Shown: piece after piece, positions 1 to 8,961 of the stretch
Layout: every line of letters starts with the position of its first letter
Numbering within the stretch: position 1 is the first letter of the stretch
Assembly: GCF_014200755.1 (NCBI RefSeq)
Contig: NZ_JACHCM010000003.1
Location: forward strand, 496,001 to 560,000
Length of the DNA stretch: 64,000 nt
Direction of reading: 5' to 3'
Source of the DNA: Rhodanobacter sp. ANJX3
GTDB taxonomy: Bacteria; Pseudomonadota; Gammaproteobacteria; Xanthomonadales; Rhodanobacteraceae
Translations under genes and position numbers: made by a program
Notes under the pieces: model-generated
Databases searched by the model: none
What the model saw: the letters and a program-made list of their open reading frames with translations, nothing else
What the model was told of the DNA's origin: nothing

Positions 1-2
1 CC

Positions 3-1466
3 GCCGTGCTGGGCACTGCCACCACCGAAATTTTCCAGTCCGGCAACCTGGCCTGGAGCCTGTACCCGCTGCTGTCCGAGGGTTCGACCCACGCGATGGA
101 AATGCACGGTGAGGAATGGCAGCGCCAGCTGTACATGAAACCGATCGTCGAAGGCCGCTGGACCGGCACCATGTGCCTGACCGAGCCGCAGGCCGGCTCG
201 GACCTGGGCATGATCAAGACCCGCGCCGAACCGGCCGGGAAGTCCGGCGAGCACGACCTGTACAAGATCAGCGGTACCAAGATCTTCATCAGCGCCGGCG
301 AGCACGACCTCACCGAAAATATCGTGCATCTGGTGCTGGCCCGCCTGCCCGACGCGCCGGCCGGCAGCCGCGGCATCTCGATGTTTATCGTGCCCAAGGT
401 GAAGGTCAACGCGGACGGCTCGCTCGGCGAGCGCAACACCGTGACCGCCGGTTCGATCGAGCACAAGATGGGCATCCACGCCTGCTCCACCTGCGTGATG
501 AACTTCGACAATGCCGAGGGCTTTCTGATCGGCAAGCCGCACAAGGGCCTGGCTGCGATGTTCACCATGATGAATGCCGCGCGCCTGTCCGTCGGCGTGC
601 AGGGCCTGGCGCTGGCCGAGCGCGCGTTGCAGAACAGCCTCAACTATGCCCGCGAACGCCTGCAGTCGCGTGCGCTTTCCGGCGCCAAGTTCCCCGACAA
701 GGTCGCCGACAATCTGCTGGTGCAGCCGGACGTGCGGCGCATGCTGCTGACCCAGCGCGCCTTCGTGGAAGGTTCGCGCGCACTGCTGCTCTATACCGCG
801 CTGCAGACCGACATCGAAGCCCGCGCCACTGACGAGGCCGCACGCAAGAAGGCCGGCGAGCTTGTCGCGTTCCTGATTCCGATTGCCAAGGGTGTGGTCA
901 CCGAGCTGGCGCAGGAGTGCACCAAGGAGGCGCTGCAGGTCTACGGCGGCCACGGCTTCATCGCCGAAAACGGCATGGAGCAGTTCGTCCGCGATGCCCG
1001 CATCATCACCTTGTACGAAGGCACGACCGGCATCCAGGCGGCCGACCTGCTGGGCCGCAAGATTCTCCAGCTGCAGGGCGTCGGCCTGAAGCACTTCCTG
1101 GAAGAGATCAGCACGTTCTGCCACGCGCAGAAGGACAACGAAGCGCTGCGCTCGCTCATCGGTCCGCTCGCCGTGGCGACCAAGCAGTGGGGCGACCTGA
1201 CCATGAAGCTGGCTCAGAAGATCCAGGCCAACCCGGAAGAACTGGGCGCCGCGGCGAACGACTACCTGTATTACTCCGGCTATGTCGCCCTCGCCTACCT
1301 GCTGGCCAAGGGCGTGACGGCGGCGGAAACCAGCACGCAGTCCGAAGCGTTCAAGCAGGCCAAGCGCGACACGGCCAGCTTCTACTTCGCCCGCCTGCTG
1401 CCGCGCTGCCTGATGCATCAGGCAGCGATCGAGGCCGGCATCGCGACGGTGCCTGAAATCGCCTGA
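3..1466 (+). CDS. Acyl-CoA dehydrogenase, FadE-like, 5'-truncated by window edge
   Basis: This flavoenzyme would catalyse the first, dehydrogenating step of fatty-acid beta-oxidation, with FAD as cofactor. The reading frame is already open at the window edge, so the true start lies upstream; about 487 residues are visible, and long members of this family have roughly 590. The flavin/substrate-binding segment CLTEPQAGSDLG lies near visible residue 57. The motif ITLYEGTTGIQ near residue 335 contains the glutamate expected to be the catalytic base in this subfamily. The C-terminal ~120 residues match the extra helical domain of long-form acyl-CoA dehydrogenases. A strong hairpin terminator follows the TGA directly. 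Family assignment is secure; chain-length specificity cannot be read from sequence. Confidence 0.93.
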   Translation, partial: AVLGTATTEIFQSGNLAWSLYPLLSEGSTHAMEMHGEEWQRQLYMKPIVEGRWTGTMCLTEPQAGSDLGMIKTRAEPAGKSGEHDLYKISGTKIFISAGEHDLTENIVHLVLARLPDAPAGSRGISMFIVPKVKVNADGSLGERNTVTAGSIEHKMGIHACSTCVMNFDNAEGFLIGKPHKGLAAMFTMMNAARLSVGVQGLALAERALQNSLNYARERLQSRALSGAKFPDKVADNLLVQPDVRRMLLTQRAFVEGSRALLLYTALQTDIEARATDEAARKKAGELVAFLIPIAKGVVTELAQECTKEALQVYGGHGFIAENGMEQFVRDARIITLYEGTTGIQAADLLGRKILQLQGVGLKHFLEEISTFCHAQKDNEALRSLIGPLAVATKQWGDLTMKLAQKIQANPEELGAAANDYLYYSGYVALAYLLAKGVTAAETSTQSEAFKQAKRDTASFYFARLLPRCLMHQAAIEAGIATVPEIA

Positions 1467-1494
1467 GTCCTCGCGGTACAGGCAGTGGAAAATG

Positions 1495-1525
1495 AAAAGC
1501 CCGGGCTCTCTTGCCCGGGCTTTTT
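1495..1525 (+). terminator. Rho-independent terminator after acyl-CoA dehydrogenase
   Basis: The stem GCCCGGGC pairs with GCCCGGGC across a short TCTCTT-like loop and is flanked by AAAA on the left and TTTTT on the right. It starts about 30 bases after the dehydrogenase stop codon. Confidence 0.85.
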
Positions 1526-1622
1526 CATGCGCCATGCTTTGCCCACCGGCATTGCAACGTCACCATGACTCGCGGCCGCAACATGCGGCTACTCTAGGGG
1601 AGCTATCCAACGGGGAGTCATC

Positions 1623-1691
1623 ATGAAGTAGAGTCGTGCCGTCGTCGCGTGGCGCGGGCTGAGGCCTGCGCTGTTCACCCTGCTGCTCACG
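1623..1691 (+). other. Signal-peptide leader of the CocE-type hydrolase interrupted by an in-frame TAG
   Basis: A good ribosome-binding site (GGGGAG, 1612-1617) sits 5 bases before ATG 1623. The frame reads Met-Lys-TAG and then continues in phase with the downstream hydrolase. If the TAG (1629-1631) is ignored, the leader has an arginine-rich start followed by the hydrophobic segment ALFTLLLTMSGALLA, a typical Sec signal peptide. The stop therefore falls in codon 3 of an otherwise normal exported-protein start. It is either a nonsense mutation, a suppressed or read-through codon, or a sequencing error. Confidence 0.75.
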
Positions 1692-3611
1692 ATGAGCGGC
1701 GCCTTGCTGGCCACGGACCCGCCTGCCGCGAAATACCCGAACTATCCCAGCGAAACGCCGGCCGACTTCAAGCCGGCCACCGCCAGCTACGACTACGTGC
1801 GGCGCGAGGTGATGATTCCGATGCGCGACGGCGTGAAGCTGCACACGATCATTCTGGTGCCCCGCGTGCTGACCACCGCCGGCGCCGCGCATGCCGGCAT
1901 GCTGCTGACGCGCACGCCGTACGACGCCAAGGCGCTGACGACTCACGTTCCCAGCGGCCACCTCGGCCCGATGCTGCAGGGCTACGACAACGCCACCGAC
2001 GTGATTGTCGAAGACGGCTATATCCGCGTGGTGCAGGACGTGCGCGGCAAGTACGGCTCGGAGGGCGACTACGTGATGAACCGTCCGGTGCACGGTCCGC
2101 AGAACCCGACGTCGGTCGACGATGCCACCGACACCTACGACACCATCGACTGGCTGGTGAAGCACGTGCCCGAGTCCAACGGCAAGGTCGGCACGCTGGG
2201 CATTTCCTACGACGGCTTCGAGCCTCTGATGGCCCTGGTCAACCCGCACCCCGCGCTGAAAGTGTCGGTGCCGATGAACCCGATGGTCGACGGCTGGATG
2301 GGCGACGACTGGTTCCACAACGGCGCCTTCCGCCAGCAGAACATGAGCTACATCTACGAGCAGACCGCCAGCCGCGACAACAGCATCAAGTGGTGGAGCA
2401 GCTACCACGACGAATACGACCTGTTCATGCAGGCCGGCTCGGCAGCCGAGCTGGGCCGCCAGTACGGCATGACCCAGCTCGGTTTCTGGAACAAGCTGCT
2501 GGCGCACCCGTCATACGATGCGTTCTGGAGCGATCAGGCAGTCGACAAGGTACTGGTTACGCTGCCGCTGAAGGTGCCGGTGATGCTGGTGCACAGCCTG
2601 TGGGATCAGGAAGACAGCTACGGCGCGCTGGCCGTCTATCGTGCGATCAAGCCCAAGGACGGCGGAGGCGACATGGTCAAGCTGGTGATGGGTCCGTGGC
2701 ACCACGGCCAGGAGATCGAGGAGGCGAGCTCGCTGGGCGCAATCAGCTTCGACAGCGACACCGGCAAGTATTTTCGCGAGCACATCCTGCGTCCTTTCCT
2801 CGCGCAGTATCTGAAGGATGGTGCCCCGAAAGCGGATCTCGCACCGGTCACCGCGTTCGAAACCGGCACCAATCAATGGCGCCGCCTCGACCGCTGGCCG
2901 CTGGTCTGCGAAAGCGGCTGCCCGACGAAAAGCCGCTCGCTCTACCTGGGGCCGGGGCTGAAACTCGGCTTCAACGCGCCCGCCACCGGCGCCGCCTACG
3001 ACGAGTACGTTTCCGATCCCACGCACCCCGTGCCCTTCCGGGCGCGGCCGATCCAACCGATCGGCTACGATCCCGGCCAGACCTGGTCGCAGTGGCTGGT
3101 CGACGACCAGCGCGAGGCTTCCGGCCGCACCGACGTGCTGACCTTCACCGGCGACGTGCTGACCGCGCCGGTGAAAATCAGCGGCGTGCCGGAAGTGCAT
3201 CTGGCTGCCTCCACCAGCGGTACCGACAGCGACTGGGTGGTCAAGCTGATCGATGTATACCCCGATCAGGTGGCCGACCGGCCCGATCTGGGCGGTTATC
3301 AGCTGGCGGTGGCGATGGATATTTTCCGCGGTCGCTATCGCGAGAGCTTTGTCACGCCGAAGGCTCTGGTCGCCAACCAGCCGCTGGCTTATCGCTTTGC
3401 CCTGCCCGCGACCAACCACGTTTTCCTGCCGGGCCATCGCATCCTGGTGCAAGTGCAGTCGAGCTGGTTCCCGCTCTACGACCGAAATCCGCAGACCTTC
3501 GTACCAAGCATCTTCGAGGCTACGCCAGCCGACTACCAGAAGGCCACCCAGCGGATTTACCACTCGCCGGAGCAGGCCAGCTACATCGCGCTGCCGGTCG
3601 TCGGAAGCTAG
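1692..3611 (+). CDS. CocE/NonD family serine hydrolase (X-Pro dipeptidyl-peptidase S15-like)
   Basis: Alpha/beta hydrolases of this family cleave acyl esters or amides, including X-Pro peptides, cocaine-type esters and glutaryl-cephalosporins. The nucleophile elbow is GISYDG near residue 172. The acid is in SLWDQED near residue 304 and the histidine in GPWHHG near residue 336. The C-terminal ~200 residues form the beta-rich non-catalytic domain typical of CocE and PepX proteins. The first ATG after the in-frame TAG is at 1692; it has no ribosome-binding site and cuts off the signal peptide, so the intended start is probably ATG 1623. The body of the gene is intact. Export to the periplasm is expected only if the leader is translated. 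Substrate is unknown. Confidence 0.85.
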   Translation: MSGALLATDPPAAKYPNYPSETPADFKPATASYDYVRREVMIPMRDGVKLHTIILVPRVLTTAGAAHAGMLLTRTPYDAKALTTHVPSGHLGPMLQGYDNATDVIVEDGYIRVVQDVRGKYGSEGDYVMNRPVHGPQNPTSVDDATDTYDTIDWLVKHVPESNGKVGTLGISYDGFEPLMALVNPHPALKVSVPMNPMVDGWMGDDWFHNGAFRQQNMSYIYEQTASRDNSIKWWSSYHDEYDLFMQAGSAAELGRQYGMTQLGFWNKLLAHPSYDAFWSDQAVDKVLVTLPLKVPVMLVHSLWDQEDSYGALAVYRAIKPKDGGGDMVKLVMGPWHHGQEIEEASSLGAISFDSDTGKYFREHILRPFLAQYLKDGAPKADLAPVTAFETGTNQWRRLDRWPLVCESGCPTKSRSLYLGPGLKLGFNAPATGAAYDEYVSDPTHPVPFRARPIQPIGYDPGQTWSQWLVDDQREASGRTDVLTFTGDVLTAPVKISGVPEVHLAASTSGTDSDWVVKLIDVYPDQVADRPDLGGYQLAVAMDIFRGRYRESFVTPKALVANQPLAYRFALPATNHVFLPGHRILVQVQSSWFPLYDRNPQTFVPSIFEATPADYQKATQRIYHSPEQASYIALPVVGS

Positions 3612-3641
3612 GCGATCGTTTGCCTCAGCGGTTGACCCGGT

Positions 3642-3666
3642 AAAAAGCCCGGCCTGGCCGGGCTCC
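3642..3666 (+). terminator. Hairpin terminator-like element after the CocE-type hydrolase
   Basis: AAAAAGCCCGGCC folds with GGCCGGGCTCC, giving a GC-rich stem about 30 bases after the hydrolase stop. The 3' side lacks a clean T run, but the A run on its left would serve as a T tract for transcription on the minus strand. Confidence 0.55.
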
Positions 3667-3814
3667 TGGGATGGTGACAAAGCACGGCTCTTTCGAACGT
3701 ACGCGTCACAAATGGTCAGCAGATCAGTCGGAGACGAAGAAAAGTGCCGCAGTGGGTCAATTCGGGATCGATGCAGTCATGACCGCGAGAGCCCCCGCGC
3801 CACAAACGTTTCGC

Positions 3815-4051
3815 TCAGGCCTGCACCTTGAAGCTGCTGATCTGCATGTATTGTCGGATCAGCTCTTCATGCACGTCGTCTAGCGCCAGCAGCTCGCGGG
3901 CCGTGGCGGCATGGATGGCCGCGGCGTCCTGTTCGGCGGCCTTCGCGGCAGACGAAAGCATTTCCGTTTGAGAGGCTGACGGCGTCGGCGAACTGAACTT
4001 GACCAGCTCGGCCTGAAGCAGATAGGAGATGTCGTAGGCTGATTCGCTCAT
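3815..4051 (-). CDS. Small hypothetical protein, 78 aa, helical
   Basis: I do not recognise this protein. It is 78 residues, rich in Ala, Ser and Glu, with no signal peptide, membrane segment, cysteine or obvious catalytic motif. The central region (about residues 28-62) looks like one long amphipathic helix. It stands alone between a convergent hydrolase and a divergent GNAT gene. Codon use with G/C at third positions is like that of neighbouring genes, and the reading frame fills a stretch with no competing good frame, so it is probably real. A short adaptor or a member of a lineage-specific family is possible. Confidence 0.55.
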   Translation of the reverse strand: MSESAYDISYLLQAELVKFSSPTPSASQTEMLSSAAKAAEQDAAAIHAATARELLALDDVHEELIRQYMQISSFKVQA

Positions 4052-4191
4052 GTCCTAGGCAATGCAATAGGCTTGCCAACGTTCGAGGAGCGACGGCGCA
4101 GGGCGCTCTTCTCGCCCGTTCCGGCGGCGATATTGACGCCGATGGCTGGGCGAGCCCTTCCGCCGTGCCGGCGCAGGGTGTAGAAAAGAAT

Positions 4192-4692
4192 ATGGACTCC
4201 CCGCTACCCCTCACACTGATGACCGAGCCACACTTGCTGATCCGTCTTGCCGAAGACGACGACGACTTCATTCTTTCGCTGGTGCCGCGATTCGTGGATT
4301 TCACATTGCCGCCGTGGCGACGTCGGCATGAATGCATTGAAGGCATTCGCGACGACCTGTTGAAACATCTGGAAGATCAGCCGGCGAACAGCTATCTGTT
4401 CGTGGCTGAGAATGCCGATGGCGAGCGGGTCGGCTTTATCCATCTTCAGCGCACTGAAGATTTCTTCACCGGACGAAGCAATTGCCATATCTCCGATCTG
4501 GCGGTAGTGCCCCAGCACGAGCGTCTGGGCGTGGGCAAGGCCCTGCTGGCGCACGCCGAAGCGTGGGCACGTGAACACCACTGCCAACTGGTGACCCTGG
4601 CGGTGTTCCCGGGTAACGAGGGCGCACGGGCGCTGTATGAAGCCAGCGGCTATGCGCCGGATCTGTTGCGGCTGGCCAAAGCGGTGCGCTAG
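4192..4692 (+). CDS. GNAT family N-acetyltransferase
   Basis: GNAT proteins transfer an acetyl group from acetyl-CoA to an amine on a small molecule or protein. The acetyl-CoA-binding motif A is clear: ISDLAVVPQHERLGVGKALL, in which ERLGVG is the Q/RxxGxG/A pyrophosphate loop, about residues 100-120. It is followed by the beta5-like LVTLAVFPGNEGARALYEASGY. I chose ATG 4192, about 166 residues; an upstream in-frame GTG at 4165 is possible but has no better ribosome site. The substrate cannot be deduced. The gene is monocistronic and faces the SapC gene. Confidence 0.85.
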   Translation: MDSPLPLTLMTEPHLLIRLAEDDDDFILSLVPRFVDFTLPPWRRRHECIEGIRDDLLKHLEDQPANSYLFVAENADGERVGFIHLQRTEDFFTGRSNCHISDLAVVPQHERLGVGKALLAHAEAWAREHHCQLVTLAVFPGNEGARALYEASGYAPDLLRLAKAVR

Positions 4693-4733
4693 AAAAAACG
4701 GCTGGCGCAACGCCATAGGCGCCGCGCCAGCCG
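4693..4733 (-). terminator. Rho-independent terminator of sapC (minus strand)
   Basis: The arms CGGCTGGCGC (4699-4708) and GCGCCAGCCG (4724-4733) are perfectly complementary. The AAAAAA at 4693-4698 becomes a U tract on the minus strand, so this terminates the SapC gene, which ends at 4745. Confidence 0.85.
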
Positions 4734-4744
4734 TTCGCGACCAG

Positions 4745-5527
4745 TTAGTTTCGGGTTTCGCTGGCCGGGGTTTCGGCCAGCTCGCGCTGTTCGAGTCGAC
4801 GCGCAAGGCGGTCGATATTCGAGAGCGACATCAGGTGTGCATAGATCCAGCCGAATACGCCTTCCTTCGCAAACTCGTGCGTGGTCTTTTCGTCCAGCGT
4901 ACGAAGCTTTTCCTCGTTGACCACAAACAGACCGTTGAGGTTGATCGACCGGCTGTCCGGACTGTCCGGCGCACCGCGGGTCAGGCGGATATTGCGCGGC
5001 ATCAGCAGGTCATGCTTGTTGAGCTGCTCGAGGAACCAGCGCGTGCGCGCAATGTTCTGCTGGAACTCGCCCAGAAAGCCGACGGCTTGGGTCAACATCT
5101 CGGTATCGGTGCCGTCTTCCTTGAACAGGCGCTCGCCTTCGGTCTTGTTGAAGCCGGCGTAGTCCTCATCGAGGAAAACAGTCAGCTCTTCGCCGGGCTG
5201 TCCCTGCGGCTTCTCGGCCAGTACGAACGGATAACGGCGGATAAAGGCGGGCACGTAAGTATCGGCGGCCCAATGACCCTCCGCGTCGATGTACAGATTC
5301 TCGTCCTGGCGCAAGCCGAGCAAAGCCACCGGGCCGGCGTCCTTCACATCGTTGCCGGCGAAAACGATCATCAGATCGCGCCCGGCAATGAAGAACTCGG
5401 TACCGGTCAGCGGCACCGAATGCGCCTTCATGGCATATTTCAAGTTCGGCACGCTCTTTAGGCGCAGATCCTTGTGATCGACACGATTGAGCGGAACGGG
5501 ACGCTCGTAGAAAAGGACTTCAGCCAC
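4745..5527 (-). CDS. SapC family protein
   Basis: The 260-residue product matches the SapC family (named after a Campylobacter S-layer locus) across its length. Recognisable parts are the N-terminal LNRVDHKDLRLK, the central PAFIRRYPFVL and the C-terminal GLFVVNEEKLR segments. There is no signal peptide or membrane helix, so a cytoplasmic location is likely. The biochemical role is not known for the family; in proteobacteria these genes often sit near TonB-receptor or carbohydrate genes, which is not the case here. It is transcribed alone and ends at a strong terminator. Confidence 0.85.
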   Translation of the reverse strand: MAEVLFYERPVPLNRVDHKDLRLKSVPNLKYAMKAHSVPLTGTEFFIAGRDLMIVFAGNDVKDAGPVALLGLRQDENLYIDAEGHWAADTYVPAFIRRYPFVLAEKPQGQPGEELTVFLDEDYAGFNKTEGERLFKEDGTDTEMLTQAVGFLGEFQQNIARTRWFLEQLNKHDLLMPRNIRLTRGAPDSPDSRSINLNGLFVVNEEKLRTLDEKTTHEFAKEGVFGWIYAHLMSLSNIDRLARRLEQRELAETPASETRN

Positions 5528-5818
5528 GTTGACTACCTCTGCCCCGCCGTGCCGGGGTCGCCACCGAAGCGTCCCCTCCCATAACCCGGCGTCGGGTTGT
5601 TGTGATGGGTGACTATATCAGCGCCGCTGCGGGCGGGCGACTTGTCGCCGCAGGGAATACGGCCCGAACCTCCCTTGCCTCATCGCGGTGCCGGCAGGCC
5701 CCCGGGACGCCGATACGGTTAGCATGCGAATTGCAATCAAAGTGTTCTATGCTGGAGAGAATGACGCATCCTGCATTGTTGTAGCGCTCTCCGACGCCTT
5801 GGCTGAAGGACGATCTGC

Positions 5819-6445
5819 ATGCTTATGGAAGTCCCTCTGACAGAAGTGCCCACCCGGGCCGACATCCACGCGACACGCGTGCTGTCGCTCGATGCCGCCG
5901 GGCGCATCCTGGACTGGATCAGCTGGCAGGAGGCGGTCTGCCTCTATGTGCGCGACGCGGTGGCCTGGACGCTCGGCGAGCCCTGCCTGACCGTACACGG
6001 CGGCATCAACCGCCTGCACGGCGAGCAGAGCCTGATGCATCTGCATCCGATCATCGCCAGCACCGGCCACTGCCGCGATCACGCGATCGACCCCGCACCC
6101 GCACTGACCAATACCGCGCTGTTCGCCCGCGACCGCCATCTATGCCTGTACTGCGGCAATCGCTTCACGCGCGGCGAACTGACCCGCGATCACGTGCTGC
6201 CCATTTCCAAGCGCGGCGCCGACGTCTGGGAAAACGTGGTCAGCGCCTGCCTGCACTGCAATCTGAAAAAGAGCAACCGCACGCCACAACAGGCCAACAT
6301 GCCGCTGCTGGCCGTACCCTACCGGCCCAGCTGGGTCGAGCATCTGATTCTGTCCAACCGCAACATCCTGGCCGACCAGATGGAGTTTCTGGTCAATCAC
6401 CTGCCACGCAATCGCCGGCCTGCGGCGGCAGAGGCCTTCGCTTAG
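5819..6445 (+). CDS. HNH endonuclease family protein
   Basis: The C-terminal half is an HNH (His-Me finger) nuclease fold with structural zinc. It shows CLYCG near residue 109, the catalytic core RDHVLPISKRGADVWENVV near residues 122-140, and CLHCNLKKSNR. The N-terminal ~95 residues contain no motif I recognise; they may bind DNA or a partner. An ATG at 5819 has GAAGGA 8 bases upstream; a second in-frame ATG at 5825 is also possible. No methyltransferase, intein or phage genes are nearby, so this is a solitary HNH protein of the type common in proteobacterial chromosomes. The cellular role is unknown. Confidence 0.85.
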   Translation: MLMEVPLTEVPTRADIHATRVLSLDAAGRILDWISWQEAVCLYVRDAVAWTLGEPCLTVHGGINRLHGEQSLMHLHPIIASTGHCRDHAIDPAPALTNTALFARDRHLCLYCGNRFTRGELTRDHVLPISKRGADVWENVVSACLHCNLKKSNRTPQQANMPLLAVPYRPSWVEHLILSNRNILADQMEFLVNHLPRNRRPAAAEAFA

Positions 6446-6458
6446 GGCACGCGCCGCT

Positions 6459-6866
6459 TCAGTCCGTATCGGCCGCCAGCGCCTCCTCGACGTTATCCAA
6501 CTCACCGCGCCCCTGGTCGGCTAAGCGGCAATAGTGCTTGCGGATTCGAGCTAGAGTTTCGTCGTCGAGCTCCTCCAGATTGAGCAACGCGTTGTGCGCC
6601 CGGCTGCTGCGAATCAGCTCGTCCAGCTTGATCTGCACGGCAGCACCGTCGCGGTTCTGGGTGTTCTGGATCAAAAACACCATCAGGAACGTAATGATGG
6701 TGGTCCCGGTATTGATGACCAGCTGCCAGGTATTGCCAAAATGGAACACGGGCCCGGTTCCGGCCCACACCAGCACGATCAGCACGGCCGCCAGGAACGT
6801 GGCGGGCTTGCCGGCGGCGGACGACGTGCCTGCGGCAAAACGGCGAAACATTGACGAGGCACTCAT
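6459..6866 (-). CDS. Low-affinity iron permease family membrane protein
   Basis: The 135-residue protein has two hydrophobic helices, TFLAAVLIVLVWAGTGPVF and LVINTGTTIITFLMVFLIQ, followed by the family signature NTQNRDGAAVQIKLDELIR, which identifies the low-affinity iron permease family (named after yeast Fet4). The tail is acidic. The family name implies iron or metal transport, but with only two helices this bacterial form may have another role. I chose ATG 6866 because AAGGAC lies 8 bases upstream, whereas the longer open frame has an Arg/Trp-rich non-homologous extension. The gene is divergent from dxs. Confidence 0.8.
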   Translation of the reverse strand: MSASSMFRRFAAGTSSAAGKPATFLAAVLIVLVWAGTGPVFHFGNTWQLVINTGTTIITFLMVFLIQNTQNRDGAAVQIKLDELIRSSRAHNALLNLEELDDETLARIRKHYCRLADQGRGELDNVEEALAADTD

Positions 6867-7030
6867 GTAAAAGTCCTTAAAAGGTGGAAGAAGCAAAGCG
6901 GAAGAAGCCCGCCAGCCGGGCGTCCGCAGCCATCGGGCACACCGGCCCGAGGCCACACCATAGCTGCCTGCCCGCCCATTTGCCGCGCGCCGCCCTTGCC
7001 CCGCCTCGCCGCTGGACCAACAATACGCAA

Positions 7031-8917
7031 ATGACCGAGCTTTCCCGCTACCCCCACCTCGACAAAATCGACACGCCCGTCGATCTGCGCCGCGTATCCG
7101 ACGATCAGCTGCCGGCGGTTGCCGACGAGCTTCGCCAGTATCTGATCGAGGCGGTCGCCAGCTCCGGTGGCCACTTCGGCGCCGGACTGGGCGTGGTCGA
7201 GCTGACCGTGGCGTTGCACTACGTGTTCAACACGCCGGTCGATCGACTGGTCTGGGACGTCGGCCACCAGTGCTATCCGCACAAGATCCTCACCGGCCGC
7301 CGCAGCCGCATCACCACGATTAAGAAGAAGGACGGCCTGGCGCCGTTCCCGCGTCGTGAGGAAAGCGAGTACGACACCTTCGGCGTTGGCCACTCGTCCA
7401 CCTCGATTTCGGCGGCCCTCGGCATGGCGATCGCGGCGCAGCGCAAGGGCGACCACCGCAAGGTCGTGGCGGTGATCGGCGACGGTGCAATGACCGCCGG
7501 CATGGCCTTCGAGGCGCTGAACCACGGCGGCGACGTCGAGCCGAACATGCTGGTGGTGTTCAACGACAACGGCATGTCCATCAGCGAGAACGTCGGCGCG
7601 CTGACCAAGATGATGGCGCGCGCGATGGCCAGCCAGACCTTGAACACCTGGCGCGAACGGGCCAAGCGGGCGATACCCAAGCAGTCGTTCTTCGGCCGCT
7701 GGTTCAAGCGCTGGGAGGAGCACGCCAAAGGCATGTTCGTGCCCAGTACGCTGTTCGAGGAGCTGGGCTTTCACTACACCGGCCCGATCGACGGCCACAA
7801 CATTCCACAGCTGCTGCACGCGCTGCGCACGGTAAAGAATCTGCCCGGCCCGCAGCTGCTGCATGTGATCACGACCAAGGGCAAAGGCTACGCGCCGGCC
7901 GAGCAGGCGCAGATCGAATACCACGCGGTCGGCCCGTTCGACCCGCAGGCCGGTCTGGCCAAAAAATCCGCGCCGGCCAAACCGACCTATACCGACATCT
8001 TCGGCGACTGGCTGTGCGATATGGCGGCCAGCGACGAGCGCCTGCTGGGCATCACCCCCGCGATGCGCGAAGGTTCGGGCCTGGTGCGCTTCTCCAAGGC
8101 ATACCCGCAGCGCTATTTCGACGTGGCCATTGCCGAGCAGCATGCGGTGACGCTGGCGGCCGGCATGGCCTGCGAAGGCGCCAAGCCAGTCGTGGCGATC
8201 TACTCCACCTTCCTGCAGCGCGCCTACGATCAGGCCATCCACGACGTGGCGCTGCAGAACCTGGATGTCACCTTCGCGATCGATCGCGCCGGCGTGGTGG
8301 GGCCGGATGGCGCCACGCATTCCGGCACCTTCGATCTGTCCTTTCTGCGCTGCCTGCCCAATATGGTGATCATGGCGCCGGCCGATGAAAACGAGTGCCG
8401 TATGATGCTCAGCACCGGCTTTCAGTACGCTGGACCGGCGGCGATTCGCTACCCGCGCGGCAACGGGCCGGGCGCCGCCATCCACAAAAACCTCGACACG
8501 CTGCCGATCGGCAAAGCCGAACTGCGCCGTCGCGGACACGGTATCGCCCTGCTGAGCTTCGGCACCATGCTGGCGCCCGCCGCCGCCATTGCCGCCGAAC
8601 TCGACGCCACCTTGGTCAACATGCGCTTCGTAAAACCGCTGGACGAGGCGATGCTGCTGGAGCTGGCCAAGACCCACGATGCCTTCGTCACCCTGGAAGA
8701 CAACGCCGTCGCCGGCGGCGCCGGCTCGGGCGTGGCCGAGTGTCTGGCTGCGCACGGCATCGTCAAACCGATCCTGCATCTCGGCCTTCCAGACGTCTAT
8801 CTGGAACACGGCAGTCGCGAGGAAGTGCTGACCATGGCCGGACTCGACTTGCCCAGTATCCGCCACGCCATCAAGGCCCGCTTTCCACAGCTGGCGACGA
8901 TCGCCAGCGCGGGCTGA
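7031..8917 (+). CDS. dxs: 1-deoxy-D-xylulose-5-phosphate synthase
   Basis: Dxs condenses pyruvate and glyceraldehyde-3-phosphate to 1-deoxyxylulose-5-phosphate, the first step of the MEP isoprenoid pathway, also feeding thiamine and pyridoxal synthesis. The protein is about 628 residues, normal for the family. The thiamine-diphosphate site is visible: [20 protein letters not shown] near residues 48-67, [14 protein letters not shown], and [16 protein letters not shown] with the later N ([11 protein letters not shown]) that ligate magnesium. The transketolase-type central domain carries [17 protein letters not shown] 7031 matches the usual start ([14 protein letters not shown]); the open frame extends upstream without homology. 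Confidence 0.96.
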   Translation: MTELSRYPHLDKIDTPVDLRRVSDDQLPAVADELRQYLIEAVASSGGHFGAGLGVVELTVALHYVFNTPVDRLVWDVGHQCYPHKILTGRRSRITTIKKKDGLAPFPRREESEYDTFGVGHSSTSISAALGMAIAAQRKGDHRKVVAVIGDGAMTAGMAFEALNHGGDVEPNMLVVFNDNGMSISENVGALTKMMARAMASQTLNTWRERAKRAIPKQSFFGRWFKRWEEHAKGMFVPSTLFEELGFHYTGPIDGHNIPQLLHALRTVKNLPGPQLLHVITTKGKGYAPAEQAQIEYHAVGPFDPQAGLAKKSAPAKPTYTDIFGDWLCDMAASDERLLGITPAMREGSGLVRFSKAYPQRYFDVAIAEQHAVTLAAGMACEGAKPVVAIYSTFLQRAYDQAIHDVALQNLDVTFAIDRAGVVGPDGATHSGTFDLSFLRCLPNMVIMAPADENECRMMLSTGFQYAGPAAIRYPRGNGPGAAIHKNLDTLPIGKAELRRRGHGIALLSFGTMLAPAAAIAAELDATLVNMRFVKPLDEAMLLELAKTHDAFVTLEDNAVAGGAGSGVAECLAAHGIVKPILHLGLPDVYLEHGSREEVLTMAGLDLPSIRHAIKARFPQLATIASAG

Positions 8918-8935
8918 GCCATCGGGCATCGCTTT

Positions 8936-8960
8936 CCCGCGCCGATGCGCGGGGCTCTTT
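8936..8960 (+). terminator. Terminator-like hairpin between convergent dxs and prmC
   Basis: The arms CCCGCGC (8936-8942) and GCGCGGG (8947-8953) close a four-base loop, followed by GCTCTTT. It lies 20 bases after the dxs stop and just before the end of prmC. Confidence 0.5.
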
Positions 8961-8961
8961 A

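Noticed and set aside
1649..3643. 664-codon open frame overlapping the CocE-type gene on the same strand
   Set aside because: It is in the +1/-1 frame of a hydrolase with all three catalytic motifs in place; the alternative protein is Arg/Pro-rich without motifs.
5528..5818. Possible small genes (for example an open frame at 5602-5784) between sapC and the HNH gene
   Set aside because: No ribosome-binding site, no conserved pattern and no codon signature; the stretch is best seen as a divergent promoter region.
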